Source of the DNA: [Flexibacter] sp. ATCC 35103
GTDB lineage: Bacteria > Bacteroidota > Bacteroidia > Flavobacteriales > Flavobacteriaceae
Reading direction: 5' to 3'
DNA: 64,000 bases
NCBI RefSeq assembly: GCF_001975985.1
Contig: NZ_MTQF01000005.1
Location: forward strand, 273,834 to 337,833
Position numbers and translations under genes: made by a program. Each line of letters begins with the position of its first letter. The first letter of the stretch is position 1. Shown here one piece after another: positions 38,542 through 47,498 of this stretch. Below the pieces are notes generated by a model that was not told the origin of the DNA, searched no databases, and saw nothing but the letters and a program-made list of their open reading frames with translations.

Positions 38542-39441
38542 TTATGCATTTATTGCTTCAACTTTTATTGCTTCGTCATTTAGCATACTTTTCAGCATAT
38601 TTTCGATTCCGCTTTTTAAAGTAAAAGTAGACGATGGACAACCGCTGCAGGCACCTTGCAGGATTACTTTAACCGTTTTATCATTCTCGTTATAAGAATC
38701 AAAAGCAATGTTTCCTCCATCAGCCGCAACTGCCGGTTTTACATACTCTTCTAATATATTAATAATTTGTTGCGAGGTAACGTCTAATTTATCAAATGCT
38801 TCATCTTTAGTGATGTCATTTTTTGTAGCAACTTCAATTAAATTTTCATCTAAAACAGTTCCGCCATTTTCAATAAATTGTTTGATGAAAGTTCGTACTT
38901 CCAAAGTAATTTCGTCCCAATCGTTCACATCATATTTCGTTACCGAAATATAATTCTCATCAATAAAAACCTCTTTTACATAAGGAAATTTGAATAATTC
39001 TTTTGCTAACGGAGAAGAAGCGGTCTGGTCAATATTTTTATATTCAACAGCATTTCTGGTCAACATTCTGCTTACCACAAATTTTAAAGCAGAAGGATTT
39101 GGAGTTGTTTCCCCATAAACAGTAATTGGTTGTTTTTTAGGTTGATTTTCGTCAACTTTTATTATAACGCCGCCTTTGTCAACAAACGATTCAATTTGTT
39201 CAGCAACAGCATCTTTAACATCATCCCATTCTACAATACTGTATCTTTCGATCGCAATAAAGTTTCCTGAAATATATACTGTTTTAACAAACGGAAGATA
39301 AAATAATTGTTGTGCTAAAGGAGATGATTGTGCTTCGTCAATATTTTTAAATTCAAAATTTTGATTTTGCGTGATGAAATCTTCAAATTCAAACTTTAGT
39401 ATAGTTGGATTTTGAGTTTCTTTTATGGTGATTTTTGTCAT
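38542..39441 (-). CDS. Nfu-type iron-sulfur scaffold with two Nfu_N domains
   Basis: 299 residues. The C-terminal NifU-like domain has the cluster-binding Cys265 and Cys268 (GACSGCPSST). Upstream are two copies of the Nfu N-terminal domain (about 1-95 and 105-195; NPTILKF / NPSALKF, SSPLAQQLFYLPFVK / SSPLAKELFKFPYVK). The duplication is the unusual feature. Delivers 4Fe-4S clusters to target enzymes. A TAAATTTG element (39458-39465, minus strand) precedes the start. Confidence 0.88.
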   Translation of the reverse strand: MTKITIKETQNPTILKFEFEDFITQNQNFEFKNIDEAQSSPLAQQLFYLPFVKTVYISGNFIAIERYSIVEWDDVKDAVAEQIESFVDKGGVIIKVDENQPKKQPITVYGETTPNPSALKFVVSRMLTRNAVEYKNIDQTASSPLAKELFKFPYVKEVFIDENYISVTKYDVNDWDEITLEVRTFIKQFIENGGTVLDENLIEVATKNDITKDEAFDKLDVTSQQIINILEEYVKPAVAADGGNIAFDSYNENDKTVKVILQGACSGCPSSTFTLKSGIENMLKSMLNDEAIKVEAINA

Positions 39442-39457
39442 GATTTGTAATTTTCCA

Positions 39458-39465
39458 CAAATTTA
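39458..39465 (-). promoter_or_regulatory. Promoter -7 element of the Nfu gene
   Basis: TAAATTTG on the minus strand, 16 bp before the start codon. Confidence 0.4.
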
Positions 39466-39584
39466 GTAAAGTTATTTTCTACTAATACCTATATTTGATT
39501 TTTTAATAAAATAATTAAGACTCTTTTCAAATAAATCGTATTAAATTATAAGAGTCCAAAATATATTTAAACAAAATTGCCTTT

Positions 39585-40574
39585 ATGGAATTTAGGATCA
39601 AGGTTTTATTTATTTTTTTAATAACAACATTTTATTCTTATTCGCAAGAGGGAATACCTGTTTATTCTGATTACTTGTCAGATAACTATTACCTGATTCA
39701 CCCATCGATGGCTGGCGCTGCCAATTGTGCAAAGATAAGATTGACAGCCAGAAAACAGTGGTTTGGTCAGGAAGATGCGCCTACACTTCAAACTTTAACT
39801 TTTAACGGAAGAATAGGGGAAAGGTCCGGAGCAGGAATTATTATTTTTAATGATAAAAATGGATATCATTCGCAAAAAGGTGTAAAGCTTACTTATGCAC
39901 ATCATATCATGTTTTCCAGGGATGAACTCGATTTAAACCAACTTTCGTTTGGTGTAAGCGGAGGAATAATTCAGAGTCAGCTGGATGAAACTAAATTTGG
40001 GGGCACTTTTGATCCAATTGTTTTTGGGCAGATCCAAAAAGATTCTTATTTTAATATGGATGTTGGAGCTTCTTATAATTATCTTGATTTTTATGCACAT
40101 GCGACGGTTCAGGGATTGCTTGAAACCAGACGCGAATTATATACGGATTACGAAAGTGATAATGTGAGAAAGTTTCTTTTAAGTGCCGGATATGTTTTTG
40201 GTAAAAGCAATACAATTACCTGGGAACCTTCTGTTTTATTTCAGTTATTTGATAAAACAAAAGAGAAATCTGTCGATTTAAACTTAAAAGCATACAAGAG
40301 TATGGATTTTGGAAGCTTGTGGGCAGCATTATCCTATAGAAGAAGCTTTGATGGCACAGAATATAGTACCACAAGCGGTGTTGCAGCTCAAAAACTGCAA
40401 TATATTACGCCAATAATTGGTATTAATTACAAGAATTTTATGTTTGCTTATACATATTCACAAGTTACGGGCGATGTAAAATTTGATACAGGAGGATACC
40501 ATCAAATTACTTTGGGTATCAATTTATTTTGTAAAAGGGAACGTTACGATTGTAATTGTCCTGCTATTAACTAA
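39585..40574 (+). CDS. PorP/SprF family type IX secretion protein, second copy
   Basis: 329 residues with a signal peptide (LFIFLITTFYSYSQ), then the family start (YSDYLSDNYYLIHPSMAGAANC, compare NPAYAG), KQWFGQEDAPTLQTLTF and beta-rich C-terminal strands. Unlike the copy at 3547, it has no adhesin with a gliding C-terminus beside it, so it may be a general component or serve a distant cargo. It ends in four Cys-containing residues (CKRERYDCNCPAIN), an unusual tail. The gamma-carbonic-anhydrase-like gene follows after 9 bp. Confidence 0.85.
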   Translation: MEFRIKVLFIFLITTFYSYSQEGIPVYSDYLSDNYYLIHPSMAGAANCAKIRLTARKQWFGQEDAPTLQTLTFNGRIGERSGAGIIIFNDKNGYHSQKGVKLTYAHHIMFSRDELDLNQLSFGVSGGIIQSQLDETKFGGTFDPIVFGQIQKDSYFNMDVGASYNYLDFYAHATVQGLLETRRELYTDYESDNVRKFLLSAGYVFGKSNTITWEPSVLFQLFDKTKEKSVDLNLKAYKSMDFGSLWAALSYRRSFDGTEYSTTSGVAAQKLQYITPIIGINYKNFMFAYTYSQVTGDVKFDTGGYHQITLGINLFCKRERYDCNCPAIN

Positions 40575-40583
40575 ATTTTTATT

Positions 40584-41102
40584 ATGCTTATTAAATCTGT
40601 AAACGGAAAAACGCCTTCGATTCCTGAAGACTGTTATGTTGCTGAAAATGCTACAATTGTTGGTGATGTTACTTTTGGGGATTCTTGCAGTGTTTGGTTT
40701 AACGCTGTAATTCGTGGCGATGTCAATTTTATTTCAATTGGCAATAAAGTAAATATTCAGGATGGGGCAATTATTCATTGTACCTATCAAAAACATCCAA
40801 CGATTATAGGCAATAATGTTTCGATAGGACATAACGCGATTGTTCACGGATGTAAAATTCATGACAATGTTTTAATTGGGATGGGAGCGATTGTAATGGA
40901 TAATTGTGTTGTAGAAAGTAATTCGATTATTGCTGCAGGAGCTGTTGTAACACAAAATACAGTTGTGCCATCAGGAACTATTTATGCCGGTGTTCCTGCA
41001 AAAAAAGTAAAAGACATTGATCAATCTGACTTTGCCGGCGAGATTGAGCGTATTTCAAACAATTATGTAATGTATTCCGGATGGTTTAAGAATGAAGAAT
41101 AA
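40584..41102 (+). CDS. Gamma-carbonic-anhydrase-like hexapeptide protein
   Basis: 172 residues of left-handed beta-helix hexapeptide repeats (ATIVGDVTFGDSCSVWFNAVIRGD, IGNKVNIQDGAIIHC, IGNNVSIGHNAIVHG). The zinc-ligand His positions of the gamma-CA family are present (IIHCTYQ, GHNAIVHG). Such YrdA/PaaY-like proteins may hydrate CO2 or act on thioesters; substrate is unproved. The stop is 1 bp from the convergent response-regulator stop. Confidence 0.88.
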   Translation: MLIKSVNGKTPSIPEDCYVAENATIVGDVTFGDSCSVWFNAVIRGDVNFISIGNKVNIQDGAIIHCTYQKHPTIIGNNVSIGHNAIVHGCKIHDNVLIGMGAIVMDNCVVESNSIIAAGAVVTQNTVVPSGTIYAGVPAKKVKDIDQSDFAGEIERISNNYVMYSGWFKNEE

Positions 41103-41103
41103 A

Positions 41104-41820
41104 CTACAAATTTATTCTTTCAAAAAAGGCACTTTTATAACTTTCGCTAATTGGGATTCTTTTATCGCTAATCAAAACTTTATTTTTCTGAATTGATTTT
41201 ACATGTTTTATATTGATGATATAAGACCTGTGAATTCGCGAAAAACCTTTGCTTGAAAGTAAGTTTTCCAGTTTTATAAGACTGATTAAAGTGAGTGTGA
41301 ATTTATTATCTGTAGTATATATTTTGACATAATCTTTTAAACCTTCTATAAATAAAATATCCGAAAAATTCATTTTTACATTTTCATATTCAGCTCTCAC
41401 AAACATAAAATCCTGTTCTAATTCCGGTGCCGTTGTGTTTTCAGAAATGGTCTGAACATTAGCAGTTGGATTTAAAATTTGTTGTGCACGGACTACTGAT
41501 TTTAAAAAGCGATGAAAAGGGATGGGTTTTACCAAATAATCTACAGCGCCAAGATTAAAACCTTCAACAGCATAATCAGAAAAAGCTGTTGTAAAAATGA
41601 TTAAAGGCTTCTTTTCGATCGTATTTAAGAAATCAATTCCTGAAAAATGAGGCATCTGAATGTCCAGAAAAATCAAATCAACATTATTCTGATTGATAAA
41701 TGAAACGGCATCAATAGCATTATTAAAAGTGCTGATAAGTTCCAGCGAATCTATCTTTCGAACAAAATCTTCTAATAATTCAACCGCTAAAGGTTCATCG
41801 TCTATAATTACACATTTCAT
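41104..41820 (-). CDS. LytTR-family response regulator
   Basis: 238 residues. Receiver domain with IIDDEP at the start and phospho-acceptor Asp53 (LIFLDIQMPHFSG), then a LytTR DNA-binding domain (about 130-238; ILFIEGLKDYVKIYT, FSRIHRSYIINIKHVKSI). Paired with the LytS-type kinase two genes upstream. As last gene of the six-gene minus-strand operon, it probably feeds back on the divergent promoter region at 45956-46154. Confidence 0.93.
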   Translation of the reverse strand: MKCVIIDDEPLAVELLEDFVRKIDSLELISTFNNAIDAVSFINQNNVDLIFLDIQMPHFSGIDFLNTIEKKPLIIFTTAFSDYAVEGFNLGAVDYLVKPIPFHRFLKSVVRAQQILNPTANVQTISENTTAPELEQDFMFVRAEYENVKMNFSDILFIEGLKDYVKIYTTDNKFTLTLISLIKLENLLSSKGFSRIHRSYIINIKHVKSIQKNKVLISDKRIPISESYKSAFFERINL

Positions 41821-41923
41821 TTGTTGAAGTTTTAGATTTAAAAATTTGGTTTGGTGCTCAAAAGTAGTTTTAAACCAGTAAAATAAGTTTTAAAATTATC
41901 ATAAAATACTGATTGAGTTAAAA

Positions 41924-42634
41924 TTATCCGTTTACCGTAATCGTTTTGCTTAAAGTATAACCATCTGTTAGATTGCCGGTTAAGGTTGCTAATTCATCGG
42001 CTAAACTATCAGAGAACACATTATCTTTTGTATTAGAAGTGTCAGCCTGACCGTGAGCGGCATAATTTGTACTTGAGTAAACGGTACTTGAAACAGTTTC
42101 AGGAAAAGCAATTTGCGTGACCAATAATGAAGCTCCGCTGCTGCTTAAAACTTCAACATGCACATGAGGTGCCCGACCTTGATACCAACCCGGAAAAATC
42201 GAAATAAATGAAACTTCTCCTTTAGAATTTGTGGTTTGTCTGCCTCTTAAAAAATGAACAGATGTATAATCTGTCTGCTGCATAGAAGTCCCGCCATATT
42301 CTGAATAATTCCCGTCTTTATCACAATGCCAAACATCAACTAAAACACCGGAAAGCGGTGAACAATTATTGTTTTTGTTTTCGATAACTAAATTAATCAG
42401 CAAAGCAACTCCAATACGATCAGATTTTATGTTTTCTAAAACCAATTGGCTAGGTGTTTTAATAGGGAACGGACCTTTAGTTTCTGATGGAGAAACAGTG
42501 CAGCTTCCATCGCCCGAAGAATTTGTGCCACTGTCATCATTATCATTTTTAGAACAGGATTCTAATAACTTAGAAGCTGTTGCTAACGAAGCAATTCCTA
42601 AAATACCATTTCTAATGAATTTTTTTCTGTCCAT
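41924..42634 (-). CDS. Exported intradiol-dioxygenase-like lipoprotein
   Basis: 236 residues. N-terminal signal with a lipobox-like LLESC (Cys27), then the intradiol ring-cleavage fold. The four ferric-iron ligands of that family seem present: Tyr110 or Tyr113 (GNYSEYG), Tyr151 (FPGWYQG), His157 and His159 (RAPHVHVEV). Protocatechuate dioxygenases are cytosolic pairs; this single, exported, lipid-anchored form is a different subgroup whose substrate is unknown. It lies between the kinase and the regulator genes of a two-component pair, 12 bp after the kinase stop. Confidence 0.85.
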   Translation of the reverse strand: MDRKKFIRNGILGIASLATASKLLESCSKNDNDDSGTNSSGDGSCTVSPSETKGPFPIKTPSQLVLENIKSDRIGVALLINLVIENKNNNCSPLSGVLVDVWHCDKDGNYSEYGGTSMQQTDYTSVHFLRGRQTTNSKGEVSFISIFPGWYQGRAPHVHVEVLSSSGASLLVTQIAFPETVSSTVYSSTNYAAHGQADTSNTKDNVFSDSLADELATLTGNLTDGYTLSKTITVNG

Positions 42635-42646
42635 AGTCAGTTCTGT

Positions 42647-43750
42647 TTAATTTATTGCAGTTTGGATTTTATCTAATTTTAAATTCAAATGCACACGATA
42701 ATATTCATTGTCTTGTGTGATTTTAAGTTCATGCGCATTTGGATAAAGCAAATCCAGTCGGTTTTGAATGTTTACCAAACCTATTCCTGAATTGTCAGGA
42801 TCTTTAACATAGTTTTCAATCGTATTTTCGATCCAGAAATCAAGACTGTTTTCCAGAATAAAAATTTTGATCTTTACATGTGCCGCGCCTTTGTAATCAG
42901 TTCCATATTTAAAAGCATTTTCTACAAACGAAATCAATAATAAAGGCTCAATAAACTTGTTGCGCGTATCGCCATGAACATTGATAACAATATCTTCGAT
43001 ATTATTGAGTCTTAATTTTTGCAGCTCAATATAATTCTGAATGTAATTGATTTCTTTTTCTAAAGCCACCGTTTTATTATCCGTTTCATACAGCATATAG
43101 CGCATTAATTCTGATAATGTTACGATGGCATCAGGGACCAAATCAGATTTTTTATGTGCCAGAGAATAAATACTGTTTAATGAATTGAATAGAAAATGCG
43201 GATTGGTTTGTTTGCGCAAATAAATCAATTCAGTATTTGTTCTATGGGTTTCGGCAATTAATTTGTTTTGTTGGTTGTTATAAAATTCAGTTAGTGTTCT
43301 AATAATAGCACTAATGGTAATGATTAAAATATAGAAAAAAGAGGGCCCAATTTTAAAAAATAAGGGTTGCCTTGTAGCCATTATAGCTCTGACCCGTTTT
43401 CCTTTAAATATTAATTTAAGATCTTCAGGAGGAGGACCCATTGCGGGTCTTGTATGCCTAAATTCAGGGATAAAATAATTAATCCTGATAATCATAAAAA
43501 GTAAAATAAGAGCAAATACAAATACAAAATAAAGCCAGTATTTTTTTTCTAAAAGTAACGCAGGAACCAAATAAAAATAGTTCAGATAAAACAGCAAAAT
43601 TCCGGTACTCCATTGTACATAAAAGTCATTATTGATCCTAAACGGACTTTCATAAAATTGAATTAATGAAGTCAGAATAAAGAAAACCCATATAATGCAA
43701 TGGAATAAAATTTTATTTGAGCTTGTATTTTTGATGGTATCTAGTGTCAT
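42647..43750 (-). CDS. LytS-type sensor histidine kinase
   Basis: 367 residues: four membrane segments in the first ~150 residues (two near 15-32 and 48-66, then 72-95 and 136-152), then a His-kinase domain with phospho-acceptor His185 (NPHFLFNSLNSIYSL) and the ATP-binding PLLLISFVENAFKYG and GIGLVNIQNRL. The sensor part is almost all membrane, with one short non-membrane loop containing GPPPED. It starts directly at the end of the DUF4907 gene with no gap. Confidence 0.92.
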   Translation of the reverse strand: MTLDTIKNTSSNKILFHCIIWVFFILTSLIQFYESPFRINNDFYVQWSTGILLFYLNYFYLVPALLLEKKYWLYFVFVFALILLFMIIRINYFIPEFRHTRPAMGPPPEDLKLIFKGKRVRAIMATRQPLFFKIGPSFFYILIITISAIIRTLTEFYNNQQNKLIAETHRTNTELIYLRKQTNPHFLFNSLNSIYSLAHKKSDLVPDAIVTLSELMRYMLYETDNKTVALEKEINYIQNYIELQKLRLNNIEDIVINVHGDTRNKFIEPLLLISFVENAFKYGTDYKGAAHVKIKIFILENSLDFWIENTIENYVKDPDNSGIGLVNIQNRLDLLYPNAHELKITQDNEYYRVHLNLKLDKIQTAIN

Positions 43751-44083
43751 TTATAATTTTATTTTTAATAAAATTAAATCATTTTTGGTTACCGTTGGTG
43801 ATATCTTTTGGTTGAGTTTTTCTACCACTAAATCTGCAACTTTTAAAGCATCGCTTTCTGTCGAAAAACTTTTAGTGTCATTTATTACCGGAATAACAGA
43901 CTGCTTGATGATGATTTTATTTTTAAAAGCAACCGTATATCCCCATCCTGTTGTGGTTTTGAAGGAGGTACTTTTAAATTTCTCATGCTTTACACAAGCC
44001 GTAAATTGTAAAACCAATAAAATAAACAGTAAATTCTTCTGGATTTTATTCCAGAAGAATTGTTTTTTTATATTAATTATCAT
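43751..44083 (-). CDS. DUF4907 family lipoprotein
   Basis: 110 residues with a lipoprotein-type signal (LLFILLVLQFTAC). The mature part shows the family plan: GWGYTVAFKNKIIIKQSVIPVI, then KSFSTESDALKVADLVVEKL. The fold probably has a small beta sheet and one helix. Function unknown; this family tends to occur beside kelch proteins, as here. The start overlaps the kelch stop by 11 bp. Confidence 0.75.
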   Translation of the reverse strand: MIINIKKQFFWNKIQKNLLFILLVLQFTACVKHEKFKSTSFKTTTGWGYTVAFKNKIIIKQSVIPVINDTKSFSTESDALKVADLVVEKLNQKISPTVTKNDLILLKIKL

Positions 44084-45080
44084 CGCTGTTTTGTTCTTCT
44101 AAAGGTTTGAATTCCCATGCGTCATCAAAGTATGTAGAACCCACTCTTCCTAACATATAAAAACCACGATTATTAATCGCAAAACCAACAGCATCAGTTC
44201 TGCTGGCTCCTTCCATAGGAGTTCTTTCTGTCCATAAATCTGTTGCCGGATTATATTCCCAGATTGTCTTGATGCTTTCTCCACCCACAACATATCCTAG
44301 TCCGTTCATAGCGAAACTCGAAGCGTTTGAGCGAACAATTGCATAGTCATCATTATAGCTGTAATCATCATCAGTATCCTTGTCGATATCACGTTTTCTG
44401 GTCCAGACATCAGTAGCAGGATCAAATTCCCAGAAATCTTCCTGATAAACGCCATTGTTTATTCCGGTTCCCAGATAAACCTTATCTGCAATTACAAAAG
44501 CAGTGGCATTACGTCTTTTATTTCCGCTAAATCCGTTTACAAGCGTCCATGTATTGGTAACATCACTATATTGGTAGAAATCCTTAAGATAATTTCCGTC
44601 ATATCCAGTGCCAAAATAAGCTTTTCCTCCCGCCTGAAATCCTACGGCAGCGTAACGCCCAGTTCCTGCAAAATCAGTTTTTTGAGTCCAGCTATTGCTG
44701 GTTGGATCGTATTGGTAAAAATCTTTTAATTTATTTGTTCCATCGTAACCAAGACCAATATATCCTTTTTCGTTAAGAGCAAAACTAGAAGCAGAACTTC
44801 TGCCAACACCTGTAAAATCTGCTTTTTGTTCCCAATAATCACCGGTAGAATTATAAGCCCATAAATCTTTTAAATAAACATCACCAGTATAACCTGTTGC
44901 TACATAAGCATAATCTCCAATAACAAAACTGGTAGCACTAGATCTTGCAGGGCCATCAAATGCTGATTTTTTCACCCAGTTCCCCATTAAATCATCATCA
45001 TCGTCGTCGTTGCTGCAGCCTATAAAAACCAGACTGGAAAACAATGCCGCGAATAATATTCCTTTTTTAAAATTATTCAT
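44073..45080 (-). CDS. Kelch-repeat lipoprotein
   Basis: 335 residues with a lipobox (SSLVFIGCSND) and an Asp-rich linker, then about six kelch blades (repeated DLWAYNSTGDYWEQKADF, DFYQYDPTSNSWTQKTDF, DFWEFDPATDVWTRKRDI, with GRSSASSFAL-type strands). It forms a six-bladed propeller facing outward from the membrane. Kelch propellers bind glycans or proteins; the ligand cannot be read off. Overlaps the next gene and lies 16 bp after the barrel gene. Confidence 0.88.
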   Translation of the reverse strand: MNNFKKGILFAALFSSLVFIGCSNDDDDDDLMGNWVKKSAFDGPARSSATSFVIGDYAYVATGYTGDVYLKDLWAYNSTGDYWEQKADFTGVGRSSASSFALNEKGYIGLGYDGTNKLKDFYQYDPTSNSWTQKTDFAGTGRYAAVGFQAGGKAYFGTGYDGNYLKDFYQYSDVTNTWTLVNGFSGNKRRNATAFVIADKVYLGTGINNGVYQEDFWEFDPATDVWTRKRDIDKDTDDDYSYNDDYAIVRSNASSFAMNGLGYVVGGESIKTIWEYNPATDLWTERTPMEGASRTDAVGFAINNRGFYMLGRVGSTYFDDAWEFKPLEEQNSDDN

Positions 45081-45096
45081 AGTGTATTAAATTTAT

Positions 45097-45939
45097 TTAT
45101 TGTTTGTATTTGATGCCAATTCCTAAAACGTAACCGTTGCCGGTATTAAAATCATAAACCTTATGATTTTCATTATCAATCAGATTGTATTTTTTGTCAA
45201 AATCATATCCTGCTTTCAAATTCAGAAACCAGTTTTTGTCTACATTTCTTTCATATTCAATAGCCGAAGTCATTTGATATAAACTAACTTTTGTGGCATT
45301 ATTATCCAGATTGTTTTGTGAATCTAAATGGTAAAAATTGCCATTAAAACTATTGCTGAGACTAAACTTATTTCTACTATTATTGGAGTATGAAATTTTC
45401 GAATCCGGAAACCCAATCAGTAAAGAACTTTTATTATTTATTACATAATTTAAGGCTAGAACTGGCATGAATTCAGGCGTGCCAAAAACAGTTGTTCGTG
45501 CTGCACCAATGCTAATATTAGTTTTCGAATTTAATTGCTGTTTGATCTCAAAACTCCCTAATATAGAAAAATCAGAAGCGTTTAAATTGCTTTGAAAATT
45601 TACCATTGGAGTAATAGAAAAATCTAAACTTGTTCTGTCTGATAGCTCATGAGAAAATTTAAGCTTGTCCTGAATCAGATTAAATCCATCCAAATTCTGA
45701 TATGTTTTATAGGTGCCTAATTCATAATTCACTTTCAAATTCGAATATTCTAAAGTATTTGTCAAAGTGCTTTTACTGTCTGCTTTTTTGTTAAATGAAA
45801 CACTTATGTTGGTTTCATTAAAATCAATCTGATCAGTAGACGCTGTTTTTGCATTCATATTTACTGAAAAGTTCTCCTGAGCTTTCATATTAAAAATTGA
45901 AATTAAAAAAACCGAACAAATTAAAAACCTTGTTTTCAT
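45097..45939 (-). CDS. Putative outer-membrane beta-barrel protein
   Basis: 280 residues with a signal peptide (FLICSVFLISIFNMKAQ). The mature protein alternates polar and apolar residues in ~10-residue strands (SKTNISIGAARTTVFG, SSLLIGFPDS, WFLNLKAGYDF) and ends with strand YVLGIGIKYKQ, as in outer-membrane barrels of about ten to twelve strands. No family recognised. First gene of the kelch/two-component operon. Confidence 0.65.
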   Translation of the reverse strand: MKTRFLICSVFLISIFNMKAQENFSVNMNAKTASTDQIDFNETNISVSFNKKADSKSTLTNTLEYSNLKVNYELGTYKTYQNLDGFNLIQDKLKFSHELSDRTSLDFSITPMVNFQSNLNASDFSILGSFEIKQQLNSKTNISIGAARTTVFGTPEFMPVLALNYVINNKSSLLIGFPDSKISYSNNSRNKFSLSNSFNGNFYHLDSQNNLDNNATKVSLYQMTSAIEYERNVDKNWFLNLKAGYDFDKKYNLIDNENHKVYDFNTGNGYVLGIGIKYKQ

Positions 45940-45955
45940 TACTTATTTATTGGTT

Positions 45956-45963
45956 CAAAAGTA
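45956..45963 (-). promoter_or_regulatory. Promoter -7 element of the kelch/kinase operon
   Basis: TACTTTTG on the minus strand, 16 bp before the first start codon of the operon. Confidence 0.45.
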
Positions 45964-46087
45964 GGAGGCTAATGGTTTTAAAAAAAAGAAGATATATGTA
46001 TGGTACTTTTTAATAGACTAAACAGCCTTTTTTAAGGTTGAATGAAGTATTGCCGGCGATTAATCTATTGTAGATGTTTTTTTGCTG

Positions 46088-46129
46088 TTTATAGTGCAAA
46101 AACACGTGACTGTATATGTTATAGTGTAA
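46088..46129. promoter_or_regulatory. Direct repeat, possible regulator site
   Basis: tttatagtgcaa (46088-46099) and gttatagtgtaa (46118-46129) share ATAGTG at a 30-bp spacing, about three helical turns. They lie between the divergent -7 elements. LytTR regulators bind direct repeats, so this is a candidate site for the regulator at 41104; spacing is not the best-known one. Confidence 0.3.
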
Positions 46130-46146
46130 TGCAGAAGAGTGCATTT

Positions 46147-46154
46147 TATATTTG
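46147..46154 (+). promoter_or_regulatory. Promoter -7 element of the DUF4270 gene
   Basis: TATATTTG lies 15 bp before the ATG at 46170. No TTG is at standard spacing. Confidence 0.45.
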
Positions 46155-46169
46155 TTCAAAAAATAGATT

Positions 46170-47498
46170 ATGCACAAGTTTATATTGATGTTGTTCCTGG
46201 CAGTTACCGTAATCTCATGCGGAACTGATTCTGATTCCGGCGAATTTGTTGTTGGATCTGATTATTTGGCTTTAGGCAATAAAGTTATTTTGATCGATAC
46301 GGTAACGGTGGACATGTCTACGATAAATTTCGATTCGCTTGTTACATCCAATCAAAGCAGAATCCTGATTGGTAATTATGATGATGCGATTTACGGAAAG
46401 GTAAAATCAAACAGTTATTTTCAACTGGCTTCAGAATCGTATACCTTAAATAGCAGTGGATCTGATACAGAAACAACGAATTATGTGTTCGACTCTATTG
46501 CTATGATTTTAAAATATGATAATTATTATTATGGCGATACAACAAAAGTGCAAACGTTTGATATTCATCGATTGACCCAAAAAGTAAAACCAAATACTGA
46601 TGATAATAATTTTTATAATAACTCAGTTTTAAGTTATAGTGATGAAAGTCTTGGAACAATTTCGTACAAGCCAAGACCAACAGAAAAGGACTCTGTAAAT
46701 ATTAAAATGAGTGATGCGTTTGGTGCGGCTTTATTTCAGAAATTAAAGAAAAGAGAAATTACGGATTTTGATAGTTTCAATGAATATTTAAAAGGCCTCG
46801 TTCTTGTGCCATCAACGTCTAATTCTTCGAGTGTAATTGGTTTTCACGTCGCAACAAGTAAAGTAAGATTGTATTATTCAAAATATCAGGCAGATACTGA
46901 AGAAGTTCCTTTTATATTAGATTTTACGATTTTAGATGCCACAAAGCAATTCAATTCTATTTCATTAGACAGAACTGGAACCCTTCTTCAGAATTTACCC
47001 GTCTCGAGTAGTAAGTTGTCAAGCGTATTAACAAATCAGCAGGGATTTATTCAATCAGGTACAGGAGTAGCTTGCAGAATTGATTTTCCCAATATTAAAC
47101 AACTCAAATATATTTCTGAAAAAGGTACCATTGTAGATGCTCAATTATTGCTGAAACCGGTTAATAATACCTATTCAGAACGGTATCCTTTGGCAGATTC
47201 CTTAAAGATTTATGTAGGCGATAATCTAAATAGAATCAGTGGTTCATTAGTGAATTCTGCAGGTACAGCGGTTTTTGGTATCCTGAATAAAAAAACGGAT
47301 GAGTTTAACGAAAATGTTGGATATACCGTTTCTGTTGGTAACTTTTTGCAAAAAGAAATGATAAAAGCATCTGATTCTAAATCATCTCTTATTCTAACAT
47401 TGCCTGGAATTTCTAAATCTGTGAATAGGGTTGTCCTGGGAGATCAAAAACATATAAACAATAAAATCCAGCTTAAAATTTATTATATCTCTTATTAA
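46170..47498 (+). CDS. DUF4270 family lipoprotein
   Basis: 442 residues with a lipobox (LFLAVTVISCGTD). Pattern of DUF4270: early TVDMSTINFDSLVTSNQSRILIGNYDDAIYGKVKSNSYFQL, mid-protein FNEYLKGLVLVPS and late ADSLKIYVGDNLN, with a C-terminal IQLKIYYISY. The family is surface or periplasmic in Bacteroidota, with no established function known to me. The next gene starts immediately after its stop. Divergent from the kelch operon. Confidence 0.85.
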   Translation: MHKFILMLFLAVTVISCGTDSDSGEFVVGSDYLALGNKVILIDTVTVDMSTINFDSLVTSNQSRILIGNYDDAIYGKVKSNSYFQLASESYTLNSSGSDTETTNYVFDSIAMILKYDNYYYGDTTKVQTFDIHRLTQKVKPNTDDNNFYNNSVLSYSDESLGTISYKPRPTEKDSVNIKMSDAFGAALFQKLKKREITDFDSFNEYLKGLVLVPSTSNSSSVIGFHVATSKVRLYYSKYQADTEEVPFILDFTILDATKQFNSISLDRTGTLLQNLPVSSSKLSSVLTNQQGFIQSGTGVACRIDFPNIKQLKYISEKGTIVDAQLLLKPVNNTYSERYPLADSLKIYVGDNLNRISGSLVNSAGTAVFGILNKKTDEFNENVGYTVSVGNFLQKEMIKASDSKSSLILTLPGISKSVNRVVLGDQKHINNKIQLKIYYISY

